A stretch of 64,000 nt of DNA from Cohnella endophytica (GCF_003628305.1 NZ_RBZM01000008.1:372001-436000); one strand, 5' to 3'. Counted from the first letter of the stretch, positions 1-9,170 are shown. The notes: generated by a model not told the origin, from the letters alone. Made by a program: numbers and translations.

Positions 1-2
1 GT

Positions 3-2015
3 CCTCGTTTCGTCACGAGCGGAATCTGGAAAAAGGTTCGTCTGGAAGCGTGGTCGGGCGTTCGAATCAGGGACATCTATATTCGTCAAAACAGCGTTCG
101 GGCCGAATCGGCTCGCTTGACGGCGGTTGTCGAGGTGGAATCGGACGGCGAATGGGACGGAACTTTGCGGCTTGCGACGGGGAATTTGAATTGGGAGGAG
201 GCCGTTCGGCTTAAACCCGGTAGCCAAACTATCGACATGAATATCGAGATCGCGTCCCCGCGGCTGTGGTGGTCCAGGGGGTTGGGCGATCAGAACCTCT
301 ATAAATTTACCGCCGCGTTCATGGAGCAGGGGGAAGAGACCCCGTGCGAGATGAAGTCCGTCAAAACGGGACTTCGGTCGATTAAGCTAATTCGCGAAAA
401 GGATGAACACGGAACGAGTTTCTACTTCCGCCTGAACGGAGTCGCCGTATTCGCCAAAGGAGCGAACCATATCCCGAACGATAGCTTCTTGACGGAAGTG
501 ACAATCGAACGATATCGGCATGAAATCGTGTCGGCCGTCGAGTCCAATATGAACATGCTGCGCGTATGGGGCGGCGGAATCTACGAAAACGACGAATTTT
601 ACGAGCTTTGCGACGAATACGGAATCCTCGTATGGCAAGATTTCATGTTCGCTTGCGCCATGTACCCGGGGGACGAGGCGTTTCTGGACAACGTGCGCAA
701 CGAGGCCGAGCAGCAGATCAAGCGGCTTCGCAATCATCCGTCGATCGCGTTATGGTGCGGCAACAACGAGATCGATTCGGCATGGGCGCACTATGACGAG
801 GATTACGGCTGGGGATGGAAAAATCAATACACGACCGAACAGCGTAATTCGATTTGGAACGACTACGAGGCGATCTTCCACCGTTTGCTGCCGTCGAAAA
901 TAGAAAAGCTGCATTCCGAGGTGGACTATTGGCCTTCCTCGCCGCTCTGCTCCTTAAGCGGCGATGCCCGGCAGCATGCCCGGATCGGCGCCACGGGCGG
1001 GGATATCCACTATTGGGGAGTATGGCATAACGTCGAACCGTTCGAGAACTATAATCGGTCGATCGGTCGCTTTATGAGCGAGTACGGCTTCCAATCGTTT
1101 CCCGAGCATAAAACGGTGAGAACTTACGCGGAAGAGTCGGATATGCGGCTCGACTCCGAAGTCATGCTGCGACATCAGAAAAACGGTCAAGGAAATTCGT
1201 TGATCAAACAATATATGGATATCTATTTGCCGGAGCCCAAAGACTTTCCGTCTTTCTTGTATTTGAGCCAGGTACTGCAGGCGGAAGCGATGAAGACGGC
1301 CATCGAGGCGCACCGCCGTCGGAAATTCATGTGCATGGGCTCGTTATATTGGCAAATGAACGATTGCTGGCCGGTTGCCTCATGGTCAAGCATGGATTAC
1401 TACGGAAGATGGAAAGCGATTCAATATTACGCTCGCAGAAGCTTCAGCGACGTAATGATCTCTTTGGACGGGACAAGCGGGGAACGAATCGATATTCACG
1501 TCGTATCCGATATTCAGGCTTCGATCGAGGGGACGCTGGAATTGAAATTGTTCGATTTCTCGGGTCGCTTGCTGGATAGCTGGAGCGAGGAAGTAGCGGT
1601 GGATGAGAATTCGGAGAAAATGGCGATCAGCTTGGACAACCAAAGGCTAACCGAAGGTCGCGATCCCCATTCACTCGTGCTTGTAGCTAATCTGATAGGT
1701 AACGGGAAGGTGCTGGACAGCAAACAGCATTACTTTGTTTCCTCGAAGGAAATCGCGCTTCGGCAGCCGGAATTGACCGTCACGCGCAGTCCGGAAGGAG
1801 ATCCTTGTGCCGTCAGACTAGAAACGAACGAATTGGCTAAGCAGGTATGGATCACGACGGGAGACGAAGGCACATTTACGGATAACTATTTCGATCTGAT
1901 TCCGGGAATTCCGGTTACGGTACGGTTTTTAACCCGGGAAACGAAGGATGGGCGGTTCGTGCCCGGAATTCCGGGAGAGCTCGAAGTACGTTCGATGTAC
2001 GATTTCATCAAATAG
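3..2015 (+). CDS. Beta-mannosidase (glycoside hydrolase family 2), 3' part
   Basis: This reading frame is open from the window edge, so the 5' end of the gene lies outside. It encodes the Ig-like, catalytic TIM-barrel and C-terminal beta-sandwich parts of a GH2 enzyme that removes terminal beta-mannose from manno-oligosaccharides. The start shows the GH2 signature around SGIWKKVRLEAW. The acid/base Glu lies in CGNNE (codon at 768-770) and the nucleophile Glu in SEYGF (codon at 1080-1082). The segment RVWGGGIYENDEFYELCDE is typical of beta-mannosidases rather than beta-galactosidases or glucuronidases. No signal peptide can be judged because the N-terminus is missing. A hairpin terminator follows directly. 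Confidence 0.93.
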   Translation, partial: PRFVTSGIWKKVRLEAWSGVRIRDIYIRQNSVRAESARLTAVVEVESDGEWDGTLRLATGNLNWEEAVRLKPGSQTIDMNIEIASPRLWWSRGLGDQNLYKFTAAFMEQGEETPCEMKSVKTGLRSIKLIREKDEHGTSFYFRLNGVAVFAKGANHIPNDSFLTEVTIERYRHEIVSAVESNMNMLRVWGGGIYENDEFYELCDEYGILVWQDFMFACAMYPGDEAFLDNVRNEAEQQIKRLRNHPSIALWCGNNEIDSAWAHYDEDYGWGWKNQYTTEQRNSIWNDYEAIFHRLLPSKIEKLHSEVDYWPSSPLCSLSGDARQHARIGATGGDIHYWGVWHNVEPFENYNRSIGRFMSEYGFQSFPEHKTVRTYAEESDMRLDSEVMLRHQKNGQGNSLIKQYMDIYLPEPKDFPSFLYLSQVLQAEAMKTAIEAHRRRKFMCMGSLYWQMNDCWPVASWSSMDYYGRWKAIQYYARRSFSDVMISLDGTSGERIDIHVVSDIQASIEGTLELKLFDFSGRLLDSWSEEVAVDENSEKMAISLDNQRLTEGRDPHSLVLVANLIGNGKVLDSKQHYFVSSKEIALRQPELTVTRSPEGDPCAVRLETNELAKQVWITTGDEGTFTDNYFDLIPGIPVTVRFLTRETKDGRFVPGIPGELEVRSMYDFIK

Positions 2016-2021
2016 CAGAAA

Positions 2022-2053
2022 AACCCGGAGCTAGCGTCCGGGTTCTTTTTTTA
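2022..2053 (+). terminator. Rho-independent terminator after the GH2 gene
   Basis: The 8-bp stem AACCCGGA / TCCGGGTT with a 7-base loop is followed by CTTTTTTTATT. The stop codon of the converging lipoprotein gene lies inside the T tract. Confidence 0.9.
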
Positions 2054-2788
2054 TTGCCCGGGCTGCTTCTTCCCCGCCCCGGCCACGAGCTGCAGCAGCT
2101 TCTGGATTTCGTCGGCCATCCGCGAGGACTGATCGCCGGAGCCGGAGCCCGCTCCGGCGCAAATTTTATTGATCGCGTCTACCGCTTGCGAGTCGACGAC
2201 GGTTTGCACTTGGACGTTGGAGCCCAAGTTATCCCGGATCCACTGCTCGGCAGCGGCCAAGTTGTCCTTTCCGGCGGCCGGCTCGCCGCTCTTGGCGCTC
2301 ATCCTGCCGGTCGCTTCCGGTCCTTTGGCGGAGAGGCCGCCGGTCGGGCTGAGCAGCTTTTGCTGAAGCGGATCGTATTGGGTCGCGTTCATTTTCCGGC
2401 TTTTTGCCGCCAAGATGACCATATCGCCGAAGGCTAAAACTTTGACGTCGGAAATGCCTTCCCCGCTAAGCCGGGATTCCAGATGCGAGGATAACCCTTG
2501 GCTATGCAGGCCGGAGCTGCCGATGACGCTATACACGGAAGTACCCATTCCATGAGTGGTCGTTCCGTATTGGTTCGTGGTCCGGTTTTTGTTGCGGTCG
2601 ACGCTCGGGATGACGGCCGCGTCCGGCTGCCCGGCTACGTTCGGGTGATTGTGCGTCTGCGCTTTGAGTTTCCTATCCAACGCCTTCTGATCTTTAACCG
2701 CCGCGGATTTCGTGTTCATCGTACCGCAAGCCGCCAACACGAGCATGACTCCCATAGCCAGAGAGATTAACTTCGTAAATCGGTTCAT
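2051..2788 (-). CDS. YhcN/YlaJ-family sporulation lipoprotein
   Basis: This 245-residue protein has a lipoprotein signal peptide: charged MNRFTK, a hydrophobic core, and the lipobox LAAC with Cys at about residue 21. The mature part is Asn/Thr/Gly-rich. It then has a segment (VYSVIGSSGLHSQGL to DVKVLAFGDMVILAA) resembling the YhcN/YlaJ domain found in spore inner-membrane lipoproteins of Bacillales. The C-terminal third, with a WIRDNLGSNVQVQTVVDS region, fits the same family. A good SD (AGGTGG) precedes the ATG. It is monocistronic and convergent with the GH2 gene. The family role in sporulation or germination is known only loosely, so no specific activity is claimed. Confidence 0.8.
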   Translation of the reverse strand: MNRFTKLISLAMGVMLVLAACGTMNTKSAAVKDQKALDRKLKAQTHNHPNVAGQPDAAVIPSVDRNKNRTTNQYGTTTHGMGTSVYSVIGSSGLHSQGLSSHLESRLSGEGISDVKVLAFGDMVILAAKSRKMNATQYDPLQQKLLSPTGGLSAKGPEATGRMSAKSGEPAAGKDNLAAAEQWIRDNLGSNVQVQTVVDSQAVDAINKICAGAGSGSGDQSSRMADEIQKLLQLVAGAGKKQPGQ

Positions 2789-2916
2789 GTGTCATCGACC
2801 ACCTAGAGAAAATTTTGTCTTTTTAGCATGACCCACTACCAATGATGCATATTCGCTTTTTGTTAGAAAAACAATATTCAGGAAAAGTCAGGAATTTAAG
2901 AGACGAGGTGGATTGC

Positions 2917-3705
2917 GTGGCCAATTCGGACGAGCCGAAAAAAACGAACGGACAAAACATCGAACAGCCTTCACGCAGGAAGTTTCTCATCAACGCGGGT
3001 TATGCCATCGGAGGCGTCGTCGTAGGCGGCGCTGTCGGAAGCTTGTTCCGCAAACCGAACAAGACGCAACAAACGGAGCCTGCTCCGCCTTCCGGAACGG
3101 GCGAAGAAACGACAGTGCCGAAAAACTACAACCGCGCGCTCATGTTCTTCTCGCAGGACCAGTTCGCGATCGCGAACGCGGCGGCGGAGCGCATCTATCC
3201 CGCGGACGATATCGGACCCGGAGCTGCCGCCCTTGGAGTCGCCTTCTTCATCGACCATCAGCTCGCGGGCGATTGGGGCTTTAATTCGAGGGAGTACATG
3301 TCGCCTCCGTTCTATACGGGGGAGAAGACGCAGGGCTACCAAGGCCGGCTGCGCCGCAGGGAGATGTTCGAGATCGGCTTGCAGGAGATCGAGAACTATA
3401 GCCAGACGCAGAAGAGCAAGAAATTCGTCAAGCTCGCTCCGGAGGAGCAGGACGAGGTGCTCAAGGCGTTCGAGTCGGACTCGGTTAAGCTGACGACGAT
3501 CTCGGCGAGCGGATTTTTCAAGACGTTGCGCAGCGCGACGATCGAAGGAGTCTATAGCGATCCGCTCTACGGCGGCAATATGGACATGAACGGCTGGAAA
3601 ATGCGCAACTATCCCGGCAACCAAATGAGCTACACGGACATCATCGAGAAGGATTTCACGAAGATCGAACCAAGCAGCTTGCAAGATCATATGTCAGCCC
3701 ACTAA
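2917..3705 (+). CDS. Gluconate 2-dehydrogenase subunit 3 family protein with Tat signal
   Basis: This is the small subunit of a membrane-associated sugar or sugar-acid dehydrogenase and is probably exported folded with the flavoprotein encoded next. The GTG at 2917 is preferred over the ATG at 2842 because GACGAGGTG lies just upstream. From that start the protein begins with a classic twin-arginine signal (SRRKFLINAGY followed by a Gly/Val-rich hydrophobic stretch). The remainder (about 262 residues in all) carries the subunit-3 pattern, with ALMFFSQDQFAIANAAAERI and FFIDHQLAGDWG. The gene lies 19 bp upstream of the GMC subunit, so the two are cotranscribed. The tatC-tatA pair lies just downstream on the other strand. 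The substrate cannot be predicted. Confidence 0.85.
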   Translation: MANSDEPKKTNGQNIEQPSRRKFLINAGYAIGGVVVGGAVGSLFRKPNKTQQTEPAPPSGTGEETTVPKNYNRALMFFSQDQFAIANAAAERIYPADDIGPGAAALGVAFFIDHQLAGDWGFNSREYMSPPFYTGEKTQGYQGRLRRREMFEIGLQEIENYSQTQKSKKFVKLAPEEQDEVLKAFESDSVKLTTISASGFFKTLRSATIEGVYSDPLYGGNMDMNGWKMRNYPGNQMSYTDIIEKDFTKIEPSSLQDHMSAH

Positions 3706-3724
3706 AGAAAAGAGGAATTAGACA

Positions 3725-5440
3725 GTGGCCAAAACATTACCCAAAACGGATGTAGTGATCGTCGGGGTCGGTTGGGCCGGCGGCATCATCGCGTCCGAGC
3801 TGACCAAAAAAGGTTTGAACGTGGTCGGTTTGGAGCGCGGGCGGGAGAGAAAGACGGAGGACTATTATATGGTCCACGACGAGCTTCGATATTCGGCCAG
3901 ATACGGGCTCATGCAGGATTTGTCGAAGGAAACCGTCACTTTCCGCAGCACGGAGAAAATCAGGGCGTTGCCGATGAGGGCATACGGATCGTTCCTGATC
4001 GGAGACGGACTGGGAGGAGCGGGCGTCCACTGGAACGGCCAGACGTTCCGGTTCCTGCCGTACGACTTCAAAATTCGCAGCATGACGACCGAGAAGTACG
4101 GCAAGAACAAAATTCCCGCGGACATGGCGATCCAGGATTGGGGCATCACTTACGAGGAGTTGGAGCCCTATTACGACACGTTCGAGAAAATGGCAGGCAT
4201 AGCCGGAGAGGAAAATCCGCTCGGCGGCAAACGTTCCAATCCCTATCCCATTCCGCCGATGAAGAAGTCGCCTGCGATGCAGCTTTTTACGGACGCGACC
4301 AAAAAGCTCAATCTCCATCCCTACATGATGCCTTCCGCCAATTTGTCCCAAGATTATACGAACCCGGATGGCGTATCGCGGGCGGCTTGCCAGTATTGCG
4401 GATATTGCGAGCGTTTCGGCTGCGAATACGGAGCGAAGGCAGACCCTGTCGTAACCGTCATTCCTATCGCGGTCAAGTCCGGCAAATTCGAGATTCGTAC
4501 CCACTCCCACGTTCGAAGAATCATACATAGCGGCAAGAAAGCGACGGGGGTACTCTATACGGACGTCACGACCGGGGAAGAGATCATCCAGCCGGCGGAC
4601 ATCGTCGTCATGACGAGCTATGTGTTCAACAACGTGCGTATCCTGCTCATGTCCGGAGTCGGTAAGCCTTACGATTCGAGCACGGGAACGGGCGTCATCG
4701 GCCGAAACTACGCGTATCAAGTCATCAAAGGCGGAGCTACGGGCTTCTTCGAGGAAAAACAATTCAACAACTTCGCCGGAGCGGGTTCGTTGGGCGTGAA
4801 CCTTGACGATTATAACGGGGACAACTTCGACCATTCCGGATTAAAGTTCATTCACGGGGCGTCCATTAGCGTCAGCCAGACGGGGCAACGGCCGATCTCG
4901 AACAATCCCGCTCCCGGCGGAACGCCGACTTGGGGCAAGGATTTCAAGGCGAACACTTTGAAATACGCGAACAGGGCCATCACGGTTGGCGGACAAGGCT
5001 CGTCGATGTCGTTTAAGCATCATTTTCTCGACCTCGATCCGGAGTACAAGGACGCTTACGGCGATCCGCTTATGCGACTGACGTTCGATTTCGAGGAGCA
5101 GGACAAGGAGCTTGCCGTATTCATCTCGGGCAAGTGCGCGGACATCTTGAAGGAGATGGGCGCGAATCATATCGACCAACTCAAGGAGTTGGGGCCGTAC
5201 GAGATTACGACCTATCAGTCCACGCACAATACGGGCGGAGCGATCATGGGGTCGTCGCCGGAGACGTCGGCGGTCAACACGTATTCGCAAATGTGGGATT
5301 ACGACAACGTATTCGTCGTAGGCGCGAGCTCGTTCCCGCAGAACGCCGGCTACAACCCGACCGACACGGTCGGCGCGCTCGCGTACCGCGCGGCGGAAGG
5401 CATTCTGAAGTATCGCGAAAAAGGCGGATTATTGGTGTGA
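3725..5440 (+). CDS. GMC-family FAD oxidoreductase (gluconate/sugar dehydrogenase large subunit type)
   Basis: This 571-residue flavoprotein is the catalytic partner of the preceding gene. It has an N-terminal FAD-binding Rossmann motif (VVIVGVGWAGG) and a second FAD contact region at GDGLGGAGVHWNG. A cysteine cluster CQYCGYCERFGC near residue 225 resembles the iron-sulfur-binding cysteines of membrane-bound glucose and fructose dehydrogenases. The C-terminal GMC active-site region includes STHNTGGAIMG and NAGYNPTDTVGALAYRAAE. It has no signal peptide, so it probably hitch-hikes through the Tat translocon on the Tat signal of subunit 3. It starts with GTG. No cytochrome subunit is adjacent, so the electron acceptor is unknown. 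Confidence 0.88.
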   Translation: MAKTLPKTDVVIVGVGWAGGIIASELTKKGLNVVGLERGRERKTEDYYMVHDELRYSARYGLMQDLSKETVTFRSTEKIRALPMRAYGSFLIGDGLGGAGVHWNGQTFRFLPYDFKIRSMTTEKYGKNKIPADMAIQDWGITYEELEPYYDTFEKMAGIAGEENPLGGKRSNPYPIPPMKKSPAMQLFTDATKKLNLHPYMMPSANLSQDYTNPDGVSRAACQYCGYCERFGCEYGAKADPVVTVIPIAVKSGKFEIRTHSHVRRIIHSGKKATGVLYTDVTTGEEIIQPADIVVMTSYVFNNVRILLMSGVGKPYDSSTGTGVIGRNYAYQVIKGGATGFFEEKQFNNFAGAGSLGVNLDDYNGDNFDHSGLKFIHGASISVSQTGQRPISNNPAPGGTPTWGKDFKANTLKYANRAITVGGQGSSMSFKHHFLDLDPEYKDAYGDPLMRLTFDFEEQDKELAVFISGKCADILKEMGANHIDQLKELGPYEITTYQSTHNTGGAIMGSSPETSAVNTYSQMWDYDNVFVVGASSFPQNAGYNPTDTVGALAYRAAEGILKYREKGGLLV

Positions 5441-5456
5441 GGCTGCGAAGTCATGC

Positions 5457-5492
5457 GATCGCTTCCGGATTCGGGAGCGGTCGTTTCTTCTT
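5457..5492 (+). terminator. Terminator after the GMC oxidoreductase
   Basis: An 11-bp stem, GATCGCTTCCG paired with CGGGAGCGGTC (allowing G-U pairs) around a 4-base loop, is followed by GTTTCTTCTT. Confidence 0.7.
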
Positions 5493-5494
5493 AT

Positions 5495-5537
5495 GCAAAA
5501 TAAAAAGACGGGACCCGTTTGTGCAGGGTGCCCGTCT
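5495..5537 (-). terminator. Terminator after tatC-tatA
   Basis: On the minus strand the stem AGACGGGCACCC pairs with GGGTCCCGTCT and is followed by TTTTATTTT. Confidence 0.85.
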
Positions 5538-5559
5538 ACTGGTTTGTGGGAATACGCGT

Positions 5560-5763
5560 CTAAGTGAGCTTCTGGGATTCTTCTTTGCCGAGCTCGATCG
5601 GCTCCGGCTTGTCGTCGTCCGCGATGCCTCGGGTGGAATTGCGGAACTCGCGCAGCGTGTCCCCGAAAGCTCTTCCTAGCTGAGGGAGCTTAGCGGGGCC
5701 GAAGACGACGAGGGCGATGAGCAGGATGATGATCAATCCGGATACGCCGATGTTGTTGAACAT
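5560..5763 (-). CDS. tatA: Sec-independent protein translocase TatA
   Basis: This 67-residue TatA forms the protein-conducting part of the twin-arginine translocase. It has an N-terminal membrane helix (VSGLIIILLIALVVFGP), the conserved hinge FGPAKLPQLGRAFG, an amphipathic helix and a short acidic/polar tail. A strong SD (AAAGGAGG) precedes the ATG. It lies 58 bp downstream of tatC on the same strand, the reverse of the usual tatA-tatC order. No tatB is present, as in other Bacillales with minimal TatAC systems. A terminator follows. The facing Tat-signal-bearing dehydrogenase is its likely dedicated substrate (inference). Confidence 0.93.
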   Translation of the reverse strand: MFNNIGVSGLIIILLIALVVFGPAKLPQLGRAFGDTLREFRNSTRGIADDDKPEPIELGKEESQKLT

Positions 5764-5821
5764 GGTAAGTGCCTCCTTTTGGATGGGTCGAACAACGGAA
5801 AGGGAGTAACGAGCGATGAAG

Positions 5822-6556
5822 CTAGCTTGCGGACGGAACGGCGGCGGTCCATTTGCGGTGGAAGCGCGCGGATATAAATACGCTCAATTCGAATAACAGC
5901 AGTAAAGGGATCGTAACGGACAGATGCGAGACGAAGTCGGGCGGAGAAATGCAAGAGCCGACGATAGCGAGTCCGACATAGGCGTATTTGCGCACGCTGC
6001 GGATTCTCGCCGGATGCAGAATGCCGATTCTCGTAAGGAATAAAATCACGAGCGGCATCTCGAACGTTACCCCTAGCGGGAAAACGACGTTAAAGAGAAA
6101 CGAGAAATATTTGTCGATACCGTACGTTTCCGCCGCTCCGATGCTTTCGTTCATCGCGATCATGAACCGCATCATCATCGGGAAAATAAGGAAATAACCG
6201 AACGACGCTCCCCCGAGGAACAACAGGAAGGAGATCGGAACAAAGGCCAGCGTGCCCTTCGCTTCGCGTTCCGTCAGTCCGGGCCGCACGAACGCCCAAA
6301 TCTGGTATAGCGCGAGCGGAAGGGTGAACAATGCGGCGATCAGGAAGGCGCATCGCAAGTAGACGAATAGCCCGTCCGTAAACGCGAATACGTTCCATTC
6401 GATGGACTCCGCCGCGGAATGGCGTTTGACGAGCATCAACACTCGCGGGGAGACGTACAGGCCGGCGCAAAGCGTCGCGAAAAACCAGATGGCGACCAGA
6501 ATGAGCCGTTTGCGCAGCTCGCCCAGATGGCCGACCAATTCGTCGGTAGCGATCAA
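5822..6556 (-). CDS. tatC: Sec-independent protein translocase TatC
   Basis: TatC is the six-helix membrane receptor that recognises twin-arginine signal peptides. The conserved cytoplasmic N-terminus HLGELRKRL is present, as are the Phe/Pro-rich loops (YQIWAFVRPGLTEREAK) and six hydrophobic segments. The TTG at 6556 is chosen because GAGGAGGTG sits 6 bases upstream. An in-frame TTG at 6577 would place that SD inside the gene. It gives about 244 residues, normal for Gram-positive TatC. It is the first gene of a tatC-tatA unit and diverges from topB. Confidence 0.92.
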   Translation of the reverse strand: MIATDELVGHLGELRKRLILVAIWFFATLCAGLYVSPRVLMLVKRHSAAESIEWNVFAFTDGLFVYLRCAFLIAALFTLPLALYQIWAFVRPGLTEREAKGTLAFVPISFLLFLGGASFGYFLIFPMMMRFMIAMNESIGAAETYGIDKYFSFLFNVVFPLGVTFEMPLVILFLTRIGILHPARIRSVRKYAYVGLAIVGSCISPPDFVSHLSVTIPLLLLFELSVFISARFHRKWTAAVPSAS

Positions 6557-6684
6557 GGCCGACACCTCCTCATCCAAATAATGACATGTCTTCGTCTCTT
6601 AGAATGTCCAATCGATGCCAGGCTATACGGGAGGGTCAACGGGCTTCACGGGCTTCCGATATAGCGCAATCCGCATCGTCGTGG

Positions 6685-6760
6685 TATGATTCTTGGAAAG
6701 AGTATCGCAGAAATTGTACCCCCGGCCGACGGCCCGCTGTCAGCCGGGGGTTTATGTTTT
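6685..6760 (+). promoter_or_regulatory. Possible topB leader with terminator-like hairpin
   Basis: A -10-like TATGAT (6685-6690) without a convincing -35 is followed by a GC-rich stem CCCCCGGC / GCCGGGGG (6719-6726 / 6743-6750) and TTTATGTTTT. The hairpin ends about 40 bp before the topB start, so it could attenuate topB. It could also simply block transcription coming from upstream. Confidence 0.4.
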
Positions 6761-6789
6761 CTATGTTGTACGGAGAGGAAAGAGAGCCG

Positions 6790-9117
6790 TTGAAGACGTT
6801 GGTTATCGCGGAAAAACCGGATATGGGCCGCAACATTGCCGCCGTCATCGAGCCCAAAGCTCAGAATAAACGCTCCTATCTTGAAGGAGAAAACTATATC
6901 ATCACGTGGGCGATCGGGCACTTGATCGGTTTGGCGGAGCCCGACCTGTACGACGACAAATACAAGAAGTGGCGGTTCGGGGATTTGCCGATTATCCCGG
7001 ACGATTTTAAGCTGCTTCCGAACCCGAGAACGAAGGATCAACTTCAGGTGATCGAGGATTTGGCGGCGCGGAGCGGCATGCTCGTGAACGCGTGCGATGC
7101 CGGGCGCGAGGGTCAGCATATTTTCTCCCTGATCGTCAGGCATCTGTCGCTCAAGCAACCTGTCAAGCGGCTATGGATCTCCGACCTTACGGCGGAGACG
7201 ATTCGCAAAGGCTTCGACCAGTTGAAGGACAACACCGAATACGACAACTTGACGCAAGCGGCTCGCGCTCGCAGCGAAGCCGACTGGCTAATCGGGATGA
7301 ACGGTTCGCGCGCGTTCACGACGAAGCACAACGAGCTGCTGTCCGTCGGACGCGTTCAGACGCCGGTGCTTGCGCTGATCTATGACAGGCAGAAGCAGAT
7401 TGAAGCGTTCGATTCCTTGAAGTTCTACGATATTACGGGACTATTTAATCAAGGAGCGACGAACTACCGGGGCATCTGGCAAGGCGATCGGTTGACGGAT
7501 CCGCAGAAGGCCGAAGCCATCGCCGTCAAGGTAAAAGGCAAGACGGGAACGATCGAGAGCTACGAGGTGAAGGATACGAAGGAGTATCCTTTTAAGCTGT
7601 ACGATTTGACGTTGCTGCAGCGGGAGGCGAACGGGAAGTTCAGCTTTTCCGCCAAGAAGACGCTCGACGTCGCGCAAGCTCTCTACGAGAAGCACAAAGT
7701 CATCTCCTATCCGCGTACGAACTCGAACTACGTGAACGAGCAGAACATTCCGGAGATGCACAAGATTCTCGACAACATGCGGAGTTCCGCGGAATACGGG
7801 GACTACGTGAAGGATGCCAACAAGCGGCTCGTTTCCGTCAACAACAAGAACGTCTGCAATCCGGCGAAGGTCGAGGATCACCACGCGATCATGCCGACGA
7901 TGAAGAAGCCGCAGGGCTTAAGTCCGGACGAGCGAAAGCTGTACGATCTGATCGTCAAAAGGTTCCTTTCCCACTTCTACCCGGCCGCGGAGTACAAGGT
8001 ACATACGGTCATGACCGAGGTGGAGAAGGAGTCGTTCAAGACGACGGTGAAGCAGCTCTTGTCGCTCGGTTGGAAGGTGATTTACTCTGCCGACGCACCG
8101 ACGAAGTCGACTTCCGCCAAGGATGGCGGCAAGGATAAGGAAGACGGCGGAAGCACGGCGGAGGACGAGGAGCTGGAAACGGACGCTCCGTTCGAGGTCG
8201 ATGCGACGCAGCCGGTCGTTTGCTCGGACGTCGAGGTGAAGGAGAAGGAAACGCAGCCTCCGAAGCATTTTACGGAGGGGACGCTGCTGAAGGCGATGGA
8301 AAGCGCCGGCAAGCAGATCGAGGACGAGGAGCTTCGCGACGCGATGAAGGACTCGGGTCTTGGCACGCCGGCGACCCGCGCGGCGACGATCGAGAGGTTG
8401 AAGCAGGTCGGATATGTCGACATGCAAGGCAAGAGGATCGTTATCACGCCCAAGGGGCGGATGGCGATCGAGTTGATTCGCGGCGCGGGCATCGCGCTGC
8501 TGACCTCGCCGGAGATGACCGGCCAGTGGGAGCGGAGGCTGACCGAGATTTCGCGCGGACAAGCTTCCGCGGACACGTTCATGGGCAACGTGAAGAAGTT
8601 CACGTGGCAAATTATCGATAAGGTGAACGTTCAACGGCCTGCGGCCAAGAACGCGTTCGCGCGGCCGGAGCCTCCGGCGAAGGAATCTCGCGGGGGTAAG
8701 AAGAAGGCGGCGGGCGGTGGCGGGGGTGCCGGAGATGGCGGGTCGGCAACGGCAACCGCTAAGGCTCCTGCGAAGAAGAAAGCTTCCGCGGCGGTTAAGT
8801 CCTCCGCAAGCGCGTCGGCTTCGCAGCCTGCCGGAGAACCGAGCACGCTGGGCGTCTGCCCGAGCCCCGGCTGCGGCGGCCAGATCTTCATGGGTCGCAA
8901 AGGCTACGGATGTAGCCACTATAAGACGGGCTGCAAGTTCGTTATCTGGAAAGAAAGCTTGGGACGCACGCTCTCCGACGCCATGGTAAAGGCGCTGATC
9001 GAGAAGGGCAAAACCGGCAAGCTCAAGTTCGGCGGCAAAGACGGCGAAGAGCCTTACGAGGCGCGCATCGTACTGAACAACGACATGACCGGGGAGCTCG
9101 CGTTGGAACGAGGGTAG
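6790..9117 (+). CDS. topB: DNA topoisomerase III
   Basis: This type IA topoisomerase relaxes and decatenates DNA by single-strand passage. The TTG at 6790 is chosen because LKTLVIAEKPDMGRNI is the canonical family N-terminus and GGAGAGG lies upstream. The longer in-frame extension is not family-like. The Toprim domain contains ACDAGREGQ. The catalytic tyrosine is at about residue 307 in ISYPRTNS. The C-terminus has a Lys/Ala/Gly-rich linker (about residues 630-680) and then a zinc-ribbon-like module with CPSPGCGG and YGCSHYKTGC. The total of about 775 residues is slightly longer than usual because of the low-complexity linker. A 51-bp repeat array follows. Confidence 0.95.
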   Translation: MKTLVIAEKPDMGRNIAAVIEPKAQNKRSYLEGENYIITWAIGHLIGLAEPDLYDDKYKKWRFGDLPIIPDDFKLLPNPRTKDQLQVIEDLAARSGMLVNACDAGREGQHIFSLIVRHLSLKQPVKRLWISDLTAETIRKGFDQLKDNTEYDNLTQAARARSEADWLIGMNGSRAFTTKHNELLSVGRVQTPVLALIYDRQKQIEAFDSLKFYDITGLFNQGATNYRGIWQGDRLTDPQKAEAIAVKVKGKTGTIESYEVKDTKEYPFKLYDLTLLQREANGKFSFSAKKTLDVAQALYEKHKVISYPRTNSNYVNEQNIPEMHKILDNMRSSAEYGDYVKDANKRLVSVNNKNVCNPAKVEDHHAIMPTMKKPQGLSPDERKLYDLIVKRFLSHFYPAAEYKVHTVMTEVEKESFKTTVKQLLSLGWKVIYSADAPTKSTSAKDGGKDKEDGGSTAEDEELETDAPFEVDATQPVVCSDVEVKEKETQPPKHFTEGTLLKAMESAGKQIEDEELRDAMKDSGLGTPATRAATIERLKQVGYVDMQGKRIVITPKGRMAIELIRGAGIALLTSPEMTGQWERRLTEISRGQASADTFMGNVKKFTWQIIDKVNVQRPAAKNAFARPEPPAKESRGGKKKAAGGGGGAGDGGSATATAKAPAKKKASAAVKSSASASASQPAGEPSTLGVCPSPGCGGQIFMGRKGYGCSHYKTGCKFVIWKESLGRTLSDAMVKALIEKGKTGKLKFGGKDGEEPYEARIVLNNDMTGELALERG

Positions 9118-9170
9118 CAGCTTAGATGGGACAAGATAAATAAGTCGCTCCCAGCGTCTTACATGCACGG

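Noticed and set aside
6586..6789. An N-terminal extension of topB
   Set aside because: The family N-terminus begins at the TTG at 6790, and the extension spans a terminator-like hairpin and a promoter-like box.
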